Shown one piece after another: positions 17,022 to 25,783 of a DNA stretch of 64,000 nt. The notes beneath the pieces are model-generated. The model ran no database searches, was not told the origin of the DNA, and saw only the letters and a list, made by a program, of their open reading frames with translations. The translations under genes were made by a program, and so were the position numbers. Location of the stretch: contig JAUNPS010000029.1 in assembly GCA_030536575.1 (NCBI GenBank), forward strand, positions 1-64,000, given 5' to 3'. The number at the start of each line of letters is the position of its first letter. Within the stretch, counting starts at the first letter, position 1. The stretch comes from Eubacteriales bacterium (GTDB lineage Bacteria > Bacillota > Clostridia > Lachnospirales > Lachnospiraceae).

Positions 17022-19139
17022 TTATTTGGATTTCGCACTCAGAACCTTTTCCTGTACGGACTTCGGTACCTGCTCGTATCTTTCGAAGAACATGGAGTAG
17101 TTACCACGGCCCTGGGTCTTGGAACGCAGGTCGGTAGAGTAACCGAACATCTCTGCCAGCGGAACATAGCCTTTTACCATCTTACCGCCGCCGATATCTT
17201 CCATACCCTCAATCCGTCCGCGACGGGAGTTAATATCACCGATGACATCGCCCATGTACTCTTCCGGCATCGTCACTTCGACTTTCATGATCGGCTCAAG
17301 GAGCACCGGAGCACCCTTCTGCATTGCTTCCTTGAATGCAAGGGAACCTGCGATGTGGAAGGCCATTTCACTGGAGTCGACTTCATGGTAGGAACCGTCG
17401 AAAACGTTCGCATGGACGCCCAGTACCGGGAATCCGCCGAGGATACCGGCTTTGGTGGCTTCTTCGATACCTTCGCCGACTGCCGGGATGTATTCCTTCG
17501 GGATCGCGCCGCCGACAACGGTTGATTCGAACTTGAAGGTTTCTTCGCCGTTCGGATCCATCGGGCTGAAGATAACTTTACAGTGACCATACTGTCCACG
17601 ACCACCGGACTGCTTCGCATATTTGCTGTCCACAGTAACCTCTTTGGTGATCGCTTCTTTATAAGCAACCTGCGGTGCGCCAACGTTTGCTTCTACTTTG
17701 AATTCACGGAGCAGACGGTCAACAATGATTTCCAGATGCAGCTCACCCATACCAGCGATAATCGTCTGGCCGGTTTCCTGATCGGTGTGCGCACGGAAAG
17801 TCGGGTCTTCTTCTGCGAGTTTCGCAAGAGCTTCGCCCATCTTGCCCTGTCCGGCTTTGGTCTTCGGCTCAATGGCCAGCTCGATAACCGGTTCCGGGAA
17901 CTCCATGGACTCCAGGATTACCGGATGCTGCTCGTCGCAGATGGTATCGCCGGTGGTGGTCAGCTTAAAGCCTACGGCTGCTGCGATATCGCCGGAATAT
18001 ACCTTATCCAGTTCCTGTCTCTTATTGGCATGCATCTGAAGGATACGGCCAACACGTTCTTTTTTTCCTTTGGTCGCATTCAGTACGTAGGAACCTGAGT
18101 TCATCGTACCGGAATACACACGGAAGAATGCCAGTTTCCCAACAAACGGGTCTGCCATGATCTTGAATGCAAGAGCGGAGAACGGCTCTTCATCCGAGGA
18201 ATGTCTTTCTACTTCATTGCCGTCCATATCCGTACCCTTGATGGCCGGGATATCGGTCGGAGCCGGCATGTACTCCAGGATCGCATCCAGCAGTTTCTGA
18301 ACGCCTTTGTTCCGGTAAGCGCTTCCGCAGCATACCGGGATCGCCTGGCATTCGCAGGTCGCTTTCCGGAGGACTTTCTTCATATCTTCTACGGAAGGTT
18401 CTTCCCCTTCCAGATACTGCATCATCAGGTCGTCATCCAGTTCGCAGATTTTTTCGATCAGTTCTGTGCGGTACAGTTCTGCGTCGTCTGCCATATCTTC
18501 CGGGATGTCGGTGATGCTGATATCGTCGCCCTTGTCATCATTATAGATGTAGGCTTTCATTTCAAACAGGTCAATGATGCCTTTGAATTCGTCTTCCTTA
18601 CCGATCGGAAGCTGTAAGCAAATGGCATTCTTGCCCAGTCTTGTTCTGATCTGATCTACTGCGCCGTAGAAGTTCGCGCCCATGATATCCATCTTGTTGA
18701 TGAATGCCATACGCGGTACGTTGTAGGTATCTGCCTGACGCCATACATTTTCAGACTGTGGTTCAACACCGCCCTTTGCGCAGAAAACGCCGACTGCACC
18801 ATCCAGCACACGCAGAGAACGCTCAACCTCTACAGTAAAGTCAACGTGCCCCGGAGTATCGATGATATTGATTCGATGTTCCAGTGCGCCCGGCTTCGGT
18901 TTACAGTTTTCTTCCAAAGTCCAGTGACAGGTTGTAGCGGCTGAAGTGATGGTAATACCTCTTTCCTGTTCCTGCTCCATCCAGTCCATGGTGGCAGTAC
19001 CTTCATGAGTATCACCGATTTTGTAGTTTACGCCAGTGTAATACAGGATACGCTCAGTCAATGTGGTCTTACCAGCATCGATATGAGCCATAATACCAAT
19101 ATTTCTGGTTCTCTCTAAGGGATATTCTCTTCCAGCCAA
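17022..19139 (-). CDS. fusA: Elongation factor G
   Basis: EF-G drives translocation on the ribosome. The 705-residue protein has the GTPase motifs [17 protein letters not shown] and NKMD and runs through all five EF-G domains. The start codon is TTG at 19139, with GGAGG eight bases ahead; the normal family N-terminus [15 protein letters not shown] supports this choice. It lies between rpsG and tuf in the str operon. Confidence 0.99.
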   Translation of the reverse strand: MAGREYPLERTRNIGIMAHIDAGKTTLTERILYYTGVNYKIGDTHEGTATMDWMEQEQERGITITSAATTCHWTLEENCKPKPGALEHRINIIDTPGHVDFTVEVERSLRVLDGAVGVFCAKGGVEPQSENVWRQADTYNVPRMAFINKMDIMGANFYGAVDQIRTRLGKNAICLQLPIGKEDEFKGIIDLFEMKAYIYNDDKGDDISITDIPEDMADDAELYRTELIEKICELDDDLMMQYLEGEEPSVEDMKKVLRKATCECQAIPVCCGSAYRNKGVQKLLDAILEYMPAPTDIPAIKGTDMDGNEVERHSSDEEPFSALAFKIMADPFVGKLAFFRVYSGTMNSGSYVLNATKGKKERVGRILQMHANKRQELDKVYSGDIAAAVGFKLTTTGDTICDEQHPVILESMEFPEPVIELAIEPKTKAGQGKMGEALAKLAEEDPTFRAHTDQETGQTIIAGMGELHLEIIVDRLLREFKVEANVGAPQVAYKEAITKEVTVDSKYAKQSGGRGQYGHCKVIFSPMDPNGEETFKFESTVVGGAIPKEYIPAVGEGIEEATKAGILGGFPVLGVHANVFDGSYHEVDSSEMAFHIAGSLAFKEAMQKGAPVLLEPIMKVEVTMPEEYMGDVIGDINSRRGRIEGMEDIGGGKMVKGYVPLAEMFGYSTDLRSKTQGRGNYSMFFERYEQVPKSVQEKVLSAKSK

Positions 19140-19210
19140 GGTTCTTTCCTCCTAATTTTATACGCCAAACAAAGCTGTAATTCTGATCTGTCTTTTCCAG
19201 GGCAGAAAGA

Positions 19211-19681
19211 TTAGAAACGGTAATGTGCGAAAGCTTTGTTTGCTTCTGCCATTTTGTGCATGTCTTCTTTTTTCTTCACGGATGCGCCGGTGTTGTTCGC
19301 AGCGTCCAGAATCTCGTTCGCAAGTCTTTCCTCCATGGTCTTCTCGCCTCTCTTGCGGGAATAGGTGGTCAGCCAGCGAAGAGCCAGAGCCCGGCGTCTG
19401 TCAGCTCTTACCTCGATGGGCACCTGGTAGGTGGCTCCACCGATACGTCTTGCTTTTACTTCCAGAACAGGCATGATGTTGTTCATGGCCTCTTCAAATA
19501 CTTCGATAGCAGGCTTGTCGGATTTTGCTGCTACACGTTCGAATGCTCCGTATACAATTTTCTGTGCTACGCCTTTCTTACCATCTAACATGATGTTATT
19601 GATAAGCTTCGTAACCACTTTGTTATTGTAGATCGGATCTGCTAATACGTCTCTTTTCTGAGTATGTCCTTTACGTGGCAC
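19211..19681 (-). CDS. rpsG: 30S ribosomal protein S7
   Basis: S7 nucleates assembly of the 30S head and binds 16S rRNA. The 156-residue protein reads (V)[12 protein letters not shown] at the N-terminus. The open frame begins 9 codons earlier, but the GTG at 19681 has GGAGG eight bases ahead and gives the family length. It is the second gene of the str operon. The 204-base spacer to rpsL is long and may hold a control site, though I see none I can name. Confidence 0.98.
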   Translation of the reverse strand: MPRKGHTQKRDVLADPIYNNKVVTKLINNIMLDGKKGVAQKIVYGAFERVAAKSDKPAIEVFEEAMNNIMPVLEVKARRIGGATYQVPIEVRADRRRALALRWLTTYSRKRGEKTMEERLANEILDAANNTGASVKKKEDMHKMAEANKAFAHYRF

Positions 19682-19885
19682 GGTACTTCCCTCCTTAATA
19701 AGCTTCACGGCTGCAATGGCCGTTTCATTAAATCATCGGTACTCACAATGTGTCGTTCTATTGTGTTCATGCCAGTGTTTCTATATTCAACCTGCAACCA
19801 CCTGGTGAATAGATTTCCGGCATTCGTAATAGTTCTGTTAGTGAATCGATTCGGTTATTTTGGTTTGACTTACGCGGATGCGCGA

Positions 19886-20308
19886 TTATTTCTTGGCGTC
19901 TTTGGGTCTCTTAGCGCCGTATTTGGAACGGGCCTGTCTTCTCTTGGCAACGCCTGCGGTATCCAGTGTACCACGGATGATGTGGTATCTCGTACCGGGT
20001 AAGTCCTTTACTCTTCCGCCACGGATCAGTACAACGCTGTGCTCCTGAAGGTTGTGGCCTTCTCCCGGAATATAGCTTGTTACTTCGATGCCGTTGGAGA
20101 GACGTACTCTGGCGATCTTTCTGAGAGCGGAGTTCGGTTTCTTCGGTGTGGCAGTCTTAACGGCTGTACATACACCTCTTTTTTGTGGTGCAGATACATC
20201 TGTGGATTTCTTTTTCAGAGAGTTGAAACCTTTCTGAAGAGCCGGTGCGGTCGATTTCTTTTCAGATGTCTGTCTGCCTTTTCTGACTAACTGGTTAAAT
20301 GTTGGCAT
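19886..20308 (-). CDS. rpsL: 30S ribosomal protein S12
   Basis: S12 guards decoding accuracy and is the classic streptomycin target. The 140-residue protein starts [12 protein letters not shown] and contains the [11 protein letters not shown] segment, with the lysine linked to streptomycin resistance in its wild-type form, and the [11 protein letters not shown] loop. AGGAGG lies eight bases before the ATG. It is the first gene of the str operon, behind a consensus promoter. It is not next to rpoC as is usual in Clostridia. Confidence 0.99.
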   Translation of the reverse strand: MPTFNQLVRKGRQTSEKKSTAPALQKGFNSLKKKSTDVSAPQKRGVCTAVKTATPKKPNSALRKIARVRLSNGIEVTSYIPGEGHNLQEHSVVLIRGGRVKDLPGTRYHIIRGTLDTAGVAKRRQARSKYGAKRPKDAKK

Positions 20309-20424
20309 TCTTTTCACCTCCTGTAGTTCTCACAGGGTTTTATCTGTTCCCTGCGGACGTGGTTGCTGTCTTCTTTTGAGATTGGGCGCGCGAAAAAAGC
20401 TGTTTTTACACGCACACAATTTGT

Positions 20425-20453
20425 ATTATACGGATTTTCCCCGGAACTGTCAA
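20425..20453 (-). promoter_or_regulatory. Promoter of the str operon
   Basis: A full-consensus TTGACA (20448-20453) and TATAAT (20425-20430) on the minus strand are 17 bases apart. It gives a leader of about 110 bases before rpsL. The same intergenic stretch (20309-20724) also holds the 107-bp repeat and a terminator. Confidence 0.88.
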
Positions 20454-20506
20454 GCCTGTTTCTTGTATTTTTTATCATACTTATAAGCCCTGCGGGCGCA
20501 CCTACA

Positions 20507-20613
20507 GTTCACACATTGCCAGCTTTTCTGGTTTTTAACCACTGTGGCATAACCGAACGTCACCGTGCCGCCAAAAACCTTCCGGGGAACGGGGCAACGT
20601 CATCGTCTACGGA
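20507..20613 (+). repeat. 107-bp dispersed repeat, copy A
   Basis: It matches the reverse complement of 24549-24655 with about six differences and no gaps. It begins GTTCACAC and ends TCTACGGA. Beyond the right end only loose similarity to copy B remains. Both copies can be read as a peptide frame, but no start or ribosome site fits, so I treat them as DNA or RNA elements. Confidence 0.88.
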
Positions 20614-20646
20614 ATTCCTGGCAGATTCATTTTGCCACACAAAGAA

Positions 20647-20686
20647 GAACGCCTCCAGGTTTTATGCCTGAAAGCGTTCTTTTTTT
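20647..20686. terminator. Bidirectional terminator
   Basis: GAACGC and GCGTTC enclose a second pairing CAGG/CCTG. TTTTTTT follows on the plus strand and TTCTTT on the minus strand. It lies 46 bases after the stop of the surface protein gene at 20725. Confidence 0.8.
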
Positions 20687-20724
20687 CGTGAGACTTTTTT
20701 TGCAGCTCCATCCTAAATATAATC

Positions 20725-22497
20725 TCAGGATTTTACAAAAATCACCGTCTGTCCTTTCTTATTGAACAGCTTCTTATAAGCGGTGTATTTTCTTCTCGGA
20801 ACATAAATGCGGGCATTTTTCTTGATCCCCTTCAGCGCATTTGTGCCGACCGATTCCAGTTTTGTCGTCTTCACGGTAATCTTATTCAGACGTGAACAGC
20901 CATAGAAAGCCTGCTTGCCGATGGTCTGGACATTCGCTCCGACTACCATAGTCTTCACTGACGTTTTCTTGTAGAAAGCCTTCGCCGCTACAGCCGTTAC
21001 CTTGTAGTTCGTTCCAAGAATCTTCACTGTGCTGGGAATGGTCACAGAAGTCTTTCCCGCATTTACCATACCTACCACCTGAGCGGTCTTTTTGCCGGTA
21101 GAGGTAATCTTATATTTCAGATTTCCGGAAGTATAAGTCTTCTTGGTGTCAATCGCAATCTTATAGGTAATGGTTCTGTGGCCGGTATAGTTTCCTTTCC
21201 CCTTCACCGTGACGGTGGCGGTTCCGACCTTCACATTGTTTGCGTAGGTCAAAGTATAATCTATATTTTTTGTCAGTTTTGTCCCGTTTACGGTCACAGT
21301 CACAGAGGGCTTACGGGCTTTTCCCGTATAGGCCATCGTTTTGCTGGAAAGCGTAATCACAGCCTTTGACAGAGGATAGGTCAAAGCCGGTGTGGTCTCC
21401 GTATAAGTTGCGCCGCAGTCCGTACAGGTATGTCTGACCAGACCCATTTTCCCAAGTTCTGCCTCCAGAAGTACCTCATCTTCAAAACTATGCGCTTTGG
21501 GAGAATTGTCATATTTCACTCCGGACATCTTAAAGATCGCATAATTGGACTTGCTGATGGAAAGCTTCAGTTGGCTGACGCCTTCTGTATTTACGGTAAC
21601 GGTCTGATTGATCATGAGATCAGAAAGATCTACGGACTTCATCTTATTGCCATCGCAATAGACTGTAAGCGTACTGCTCTCCTCTCCGCTCGTTCCGTCT
21701 ACATGGCCTACCGTAAAGGTTACGCTCTTGTACTCCTTATTCAGGTTATAGAGGGCGTCTCCCTTTCCGGACAGCCCGTTATAATAACTCTTTCCCATTA
21801 CGTCAAAATGGGCTTCGCTTCCCGGCTTCTCCGTATAGCTTTCAAAGCCTCCGTTCTGATAAGGAGCAAGGTATACGTCGCAGTATGTCTGCTTGGGAAT
21901 GGTTTCCTGATAAGAATAGCCGCATTCTGTACAGGTGTGCGTATATGTACCGTCCTCAACGACGGATACGCTCTTGGTCATCTCTGACTCGAAGCGGTGC
22001 AGCCCCTCTGCTCTTACGTTCGCAATGGCATAAGAACTTCTTGCATAAGCCGTACCCGCCTTATGGCTAATACGGAAATAAATCTGTTTCTTTCCTGCGG
22101 TAGGGATCGTAACGGACTGGGTACTCATCGTTCCGGTCAGTTCCATCGTCTTTACCAGCTCCTGATCCACATAGACCTTCAGTTCATTCGATCTTGTACC
22201 GCCGCCGTCAACATGTCCTACCAGGAAGCTGACGCTGGAAGCCTTCTGATCCAGATTGTATACGATATAAGTTGTATTGTTATACCACTCGTCTCTGGTA
22301 ACGCCATAATAATAAGGCACACCCTTCATAGAAAAGCTTGCTTCCTGGTCGCCAACGTATATTTTTTTCGTTACCCAGGTTTCATACGGTTCCATGTTGT
22401 GTGCGGATGCATTTGCTTTCACGGGTGTCATTGCACACAAAAGCATCAGCGCGCAGAAGAACAAAAATGTCTCTCCTGTTCTCTTTAATCTCTTCAT
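20725..22497 (-). CDS. Secreted NPCBM-like/BspA-like surface protein
   Basis: This 590-residue protein has a signal peptide at residues 1-30 (cleavage near NASA). Two related beta-sandwich domains at about 40-165 and 205-330 resemble NPCBM carbohydrate-binding modules, each with an LxGHVDG-type core. Each is followed by a two-cysteine knuckle (HTCTECGYSYQET, HTCTDCGATYTET). An MBG-like Ig domain follows (about 365-440), and a BspA-type leucine-rich region closes the protein. No sortase motif is visible. It is probably a glycan-binding surface protein. It shares the cysteine knuckle and MBG module with the giant protein at 53749. Confidence 0.8.
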   Translation of the reverse strand: MKRLKRTGETFLFFCALMLLCAMTPVKANASAHNMEPYETWVTKKIYVGDQEASFSMKGVPYYYGVTRDEWYNNTTYIVYNLDQKASSVSFLVGHVDGGGTRSNELKVYVDQELVKTMELTGTMSTQSVTIPTAGKKQIYFRISHKAGTAYARSSYAIANVRAEGLHRFESEMTKSVSVVEDGTYTHTCTECGYSYQETIPKQTYCDVYLAPYQNGGFESYTEKPGSEAHFDVMGKSYYNGLSGKGDALYNLNKEYKSVTFTVGHVDGTSGEESSTLTVYCDGNKMKSVDLSDLMINQTVTVNTEGVSQLKLSISKSNYAIFKMSGVKYDNSPKAHSFEDEVLLEAELGKMGLVRHTCTDCGATYTETTPALTYPLSKAVITLSSKTMAYTGKARKPSVTVTVNGTKLTKNIDYTLTYANNVKVGTATVTVKGKGNYTGHRTITYKIAIDTKKTYTSGNLKYKITSTGKKTAQVVGMVNAGKTSVTIPSTVKILGTNYKVTAVAAKAFYKKTSVKTMVVGANVQTIGKQAFYGCSRLNKITVKTTKLESVGTNALKGIKKNARIYVPRRKYTAYKKLFNKKGQTVIFVKS

Positions 22498-22605
22498 AAT
22501 TACACATTCTCCCTTCTATTTGTTTCCATTCATGTAAAATATGACTTATCCCGCTCTAACTTTTCCCACACCTCCCACACTTCCGGCAACCCGTTTTTTA
22601 ATTAT

Positions 22606-22634
22606 ATTTTAATTCCTTCATATACTTTTGTCAA
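22606..22634 (-). promoter_or_regulatory. Promoter of the NPCBM/BspA-like gene
   Basis: TTGACA (22629-22634) and TAAAAT (22606-22611) on the minus strand are 17 bases apart. The -10 box is the same as at the other surface-protein promoter (12685-12713), and again the 135-bp repeat lies just upstream, 60 bases away. The leader is about 105 bases, with nothing else recognised in it. Confidence 0.68.
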
Positions 22635-22694
22635 ATCCTTTTGTTGTGATGGCTATTTGTTGGCTATTTGTACCTAATGATTATCATGACATTG

Positions 22695-22829
22695 GTTCAC
22701 TCGTATCTCGTTCCAGTAACGATTCACAGGCTTATTTTAAATTTTGCTTCGCAAAAGAGCTTGCTCACTCCTGAATCACTTTCTTACGTACCTGAGCTAC
22801 TAAGTACTCAGGTACTGTCTGAATCGTAA
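22695..22829 (+). repeat. 135-bp dispersed repeat, copy 2
   Basis: It is the second copy of the repeat at 12738-12872, in the same orientation. Its right end again encodes the final Ser-Asp-Ser-Thr-stop of the upstream gene, here the MATE transporter. In the AGGCTC/GAGCCT helix both changes keep pairing (as G-U) when read on the plus strand. In the outer hairpin one change is tolerated only on the minus strand, so the sense strand is unsettled. Confidence 0.9.
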
Positions 22830-24169
22830 TCGCGGGTCAATTTCCGGATCCAGTTGCCGTAATGGACTTCCAGGAAGGCCGGAACGCACTTGAATATCTG
22901 ATCCGCATTCAGACAGCACACGACCACTTCTGGGGAGGCTTTGACCACAAATGCCATAACAAAAGACAAAGGCAGCACGATCAGCCAAATACTGATCAAA
23001 TCCATTTTTACCACGAACATGGCGTTTCCGCCTCCGCGGATGATTCCGTTATTCGTTGGCATCTGATAAGACATGCCGACGCATACAACGCTCAGGATGA
23101 TCAGGAAATGGTTTGCCATCTCTCTGGTCTGGGGGCTTAAGCTGTACAGGCTCAGCACCGGAATTCTCAGGAAATATAGGGAAATCCCGGAAAGTACGCC
23201 GATCAGGACGAATATACGCTGCAATTTTTTCGCATATTCTTTTACCAATGCAAGATCTCCGGTTCCAATGGTTTTTCCTATTATAATAGAAGCGGCGGAT
23301 GCTGCGCCGACGGCGGTGGATTTCACCATCAGGAAGAGGTTTGAGGCGGCGCTGTTGGCGGCAATTGCGGCGGAAGTCATGTGGCCCAGGATGGCGGTCT
23401 GCAAGGCGGTGTTGACGCCCCAAAGGCCCTGGACGGCCAGCATCGGGGCTGTCGTTTTAAAGTAATCCTTTGCCAGAATCCGGTCAAACCGCAGATAATC
23501 CCGGACGTGCAGATGCAGCTTCTTTTCTTTCCGGGCAATGTACAGAATCAGCACCGTGCACTCCGTAATCCGGGCCGTCAGCGTCCCGATTGCCGCGCCC
23601 TGCACCCCCAGTCTGGGCGCTCCGAAATTTCCGAAAATCAAAACATAATTGATTCCGCAGTTTACAAAAAAAGTCAGTACGGACAGCCAAAATGCAATCC
23701 GGACTTCCTCTGTACTCCGCAGCGTCGCCAGCAGAAGCTGCGTTACCGCAAAAAACAGATAGGTAAATCGAATCAAGCCCAGATATTTCACGCCCTCGGC
23801 GCTGATCGCCTGGTCGGAAGTAAAGAGCGCCAGCGCCTGATTCGGAAACAACGTCACCGCCGCAAACAGCAGCAGCGCAATCACCAGCGCACTCCGCATC
23901 GCAATCGCCGCAATCCTCTTCACCGGTTCCGGCTGCCGCTTCCCCCAATACTGGCTTCCAATAATCACCAGCCCGTCCCCCAGCGCCCCCATAAGCTGCT
24001 GAAACACAAACTGAATCTGGTTCACCGCCGCGACGCCCGCCAGCGCCGTCTCACTGTACGCCCCCAGCATCAGATTATCCGTCAGATTCACGCTCAGCGT
24101 AATCACATTCTGCAGAACCAGCGCAATATAAATAGGAAAAAACTTCTTATAAAAAGGCTTCTCATTCAT
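22808..24169 (-). CDS. MATE family efflux transporter
   Basis: This 453-residue membrane protein with about twelve hydrophobic segments is a multidrug/toxin exporter driven by Na+ or H+. It has an N-terminal LNLTDNLMLGAYSETALAG-like stretch typical of the DinF/NorM class. An ATG at 24190 is possible, but the ATG at 24169 (MNEKPFYKKFFPIYIAL) has a GGGAG ahead and gives the usual MATE length. The last four residues are provided by the 135-bp repeat. The substrate is unknown. Confidence 0.88.
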   Translation of the reverse strand: MNEKPFYKKFFPIYIALVLQNVITLSVNLTDNLMLGAYSETALAGVAAVNQIQFVFQQLMGALGDGLVIIGSQYWGKRQPEPVKRIAAIAMRSALVIALLLFAAVTLFPNQALALFTSDQAISAEGVKYLGLIRFTYLFFAVTQLLLATLRSTEEVRIAFWLSVLTFFVNCGINYVLIFGNFGAPRLGVQGAAIGTLTARITECTVLILYIARKEKKLHLHVRDYLRFDRILAKDYFKTTAPMLAVQGLWGVNTALQTAILGHMTSAAIAANSAASNLFLMVKSTAVGAASAASIIIGKTIGTGDLALVKEYAKKLQRIFVLIGVLSGISLYFLRIPVLSLYSLSPQTREMANHFLIILSVVCVGMSYQMPTNNGIIRGGGNAMFVVKMDLISIWLIVLPLSFVMAFVVKASPEVVVCCLNADQIFKCVPAFLEVHYGNWIRKLTRDYDSDST

Positions 24170-24238
24170 TCTTCCCGCACTCCCTCTCATTCATCACCCC
24201 ATCTTACCACCTTTCCCCCAACTCCGCAACAGTTACAA

Positions 24239-24655
24239 GTTCACACCTTCGCCAGCCTTTTGGTACTTCCCAGTCTTCTATGTACAGTTACCGGGAAGGC
24301 GGAAAGCTTACGGGGACGTGTTTCGAGGGGCGCACTTCACCGGAATCTCCGTTCCCAACGGAGATGTAGGCGTGCCGTATACGGCAAGGAAGAATGTCGA
24401 AATCGCCCCTTACTAAGACTTTCCGGTGAATCGGATACCATGCTCGCATGGCAAGGCGCATGAAATTAAGAAGGCTTTCCTGAGCGTTCTAGTCGCAGTT
24501 AGAGGAAGCTTCGCCTCAGTGTGCGAAAAAGCTGCCAGTGGCAGGTTTTCCGTAGACGATGACGTTGCCCCGTTCCCCGGAAGGTTTTCGACGGCACGGT
24601 GACGTTCGTTTATGCCATAGTGGTTAAAAACCAGAAAAGCTGGCGACGTGTGAAC
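24239..24655 (-). mobile_element. 417-bp element with inverted ends (MITE-like)
   Basis: The left end reads GTTCACACCTTCGCCAGC on the plus strand and the right end reads GTTCACACGTCGCCAGC on the minus strand, giving imperfect inverted ends of about 25 bases. Inside are perfect stems ATCTCCGTT/AACGGAGAT and CCATGC/GCATGG. The right 107 bases are repeat copy B. There is no transposase and I see no clear target duplication. This element fills most of the 24191-24701 stretch, where no gene is credible. Confidence 0.55.
24549..24655 (-). repeat. 107-bp dispersed repeat, copy B
   Basis: This is the inverted partner of 20507-20613, about 94% alike by eye. It forms the right end of the 417-bp element. 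Between the two inverted copies lie the surface protein gene and the MATE gene. Confidence 0.88.
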
Positions 24656-24701
24656 AGCAACCACATCACCCTCCTTTTCCCTTATAAATTTCTTAATACG
24701 C

Positions 24702-24730
24702 TGGACAAACCTCCCCCGAAATGCTATGAT
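24702..24730 (+). promoter_or_regulatory. Promoter of the VanZ-like gene
   Basis: TGGACA (24702-24707) and TATGAT (24725-24730) on the plus strand are 17 bases apart, with GGAGG at 24741-24745 and the ATG at 24754. Confidence 0.75.
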
Positions 24731-24753
24731 ATCCGCAACTGGAGGCGATAAAC

Positions 24754-25722
24754 ATGAGAAAATTTTTAAAACCCCTATCATTTTTACCAGCGATCCTGTT
24801 AATGTACCTGATCTTTTCCTTTTCCAGCCAAACCGGCGAAGAATCCTCCGCCCTCAGCCTGAAAGTCAGCGCCAAAATCGTCCGCACCGCCGACTACGTC
24901 TTTGACGCCGGCCTCGAAGACTGGCAAGTCGATACCTACGCCCAAAAGATAAATTTCATCACCCGAAAGCTCGCCCACATGACCGAATACTTTGCCCTGG
25001 CCATCGCCGTATCCTTCCCATTATATGTATACGGCCTGCACGGCATCCTCCTGATGCTGATCGCCGGGATCGTCTGTGTCGGCTTCGCCTGCGGGGATGA
25101 ATTCCACCAAAGCATGGTGGCCGGGCGCTCGCCCTCGGTCCGCGACGTCGCCATCGACAGCTTCGGCGTCTTCTGGGGAATCGTCGTCGTCCGGATCATC
25201 GGCTGGACCGGCCGGATGACCATCTTCCGGCCCAAAAAGAAAAAGCCGAAAAAAAGCAAGCAAAAAAACCATTACCAGGAATCCGAAACTTATAACCAAA
25301 ACTACTACAAGGATAACCGACCGAACGGATACGCCGCAAATTCCTACGGACAGGCCGCCACACCGCCCTATCCGCAAAATAACGGCTACGCCCAAGCCCC
25401 TTACGGGCAGACCGCCACGCCGCCCTACCAGCAGAGTAACGGTTACACCCAAGCCCCTTACGGGCAGGCCCCCTACCAACAAAGTAACGGCTACAATGGC
25501 GCCTACGGCCCCACCCCACCGCCGCCCTACTCACAAAATGGCGGCTACACCGGGCCCCCCTACCCCCAGAACCCCGGCTACTCCCAAAACCCCCAGCAGC
25601 TCTACCACGCAGACACTCCTTCCTACGAAGAACCCTACGCTGCTGACGACTACCAGGATCATTCCGAACATGAGCACTCCAAAAAGAAACCCCGCGAAAA
25701 AGACTGGTTCTTCGACCTGTAA
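24754..25722 (+). CDS. VanZ-like membrane protein with long Pro/Tyr/Gln-rich tail
   Basis: Residues 1-155 of this 322-residue protein form a VanZ domain. It has a first membrane helix (about 9-25) then FSSQTGEESS, the RKLAHMTEYFALA motif, and GDEFHQSMVAGRSPSVRD with its conserved acidic and histidine residues. A basic stretch (about 168-178) marks the cytoplasmic or wall side. The rest is low complexity, with repeated NGYxQAPYGQ and TPPYPQ units, closing with an acidic/basic end. VanZ of enterococci gives low-level teicoplanin resistance, but most family members have no known role. The tail is not part of the normal family. It is the only long plus-strand gene in the window. Confidence 0.88.
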   Translation: MRKFLKPLSFLPAILLMYLIFSFSSQTGEESSALSLKVSAKIVRTADYVFDAGLEDWQVDTYAQKINFITRKLAHMTEYFALAIAVSFPLYVYGLHGILLMLIAGIVCVGFACGDEFHQSMVAGRSPSVRDVAIDSFGVFWGIVVVRIIGWTGRMTIFRPKKKKPKKSKQKNHYQESETYNQNYYKDNRPNGYAANSYGQAATPPYPQNNGYAQAPYGQTATPPYQQSNGYTQAPYGQAPYQQSNGYNGAYGPTPPPPYSQNGGYTGPPYPQNPGYSQNPQQLYHADTPSYEEPYAADDYQDHSEHEHSKKKPREKDWFFDL

Positions 25723-25739
25723 CTGAACGATTCGATTCC

Positions 25740-25775
25740 AAAAAGGACTGACAGTTTCACACCGCCAGTCCTTTC
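25740..25775. terminator. Bidirectional terminator
   Basis: AAAGGACTG and CAGTCCTTT pair around a 15-base loop. TTTTT follows on the minus strand and TTTCTCTGTTCT on the plus strand. It ends both the VanZ-like gene and the large minus-strand catabolic operon. Confidence 0.85.
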
Positions 25776-25783
25776 TCTGTTCT

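Noticed and set aside
19682-19885. Separate promoter or control site in the long rpsL-rpsG spacer
   Set aside because: No pair of boxes with proper spacing or convincing hairpin was found by eye.
24413-24781. 122-codon minus-strand frame resembling the translation at 20363-20671
   Set aside because: The likeness comes from the 107-bp DNA repeat; neither frame has a ribosome site or a family, and the first overlaps the VanZ gene promoter and start.
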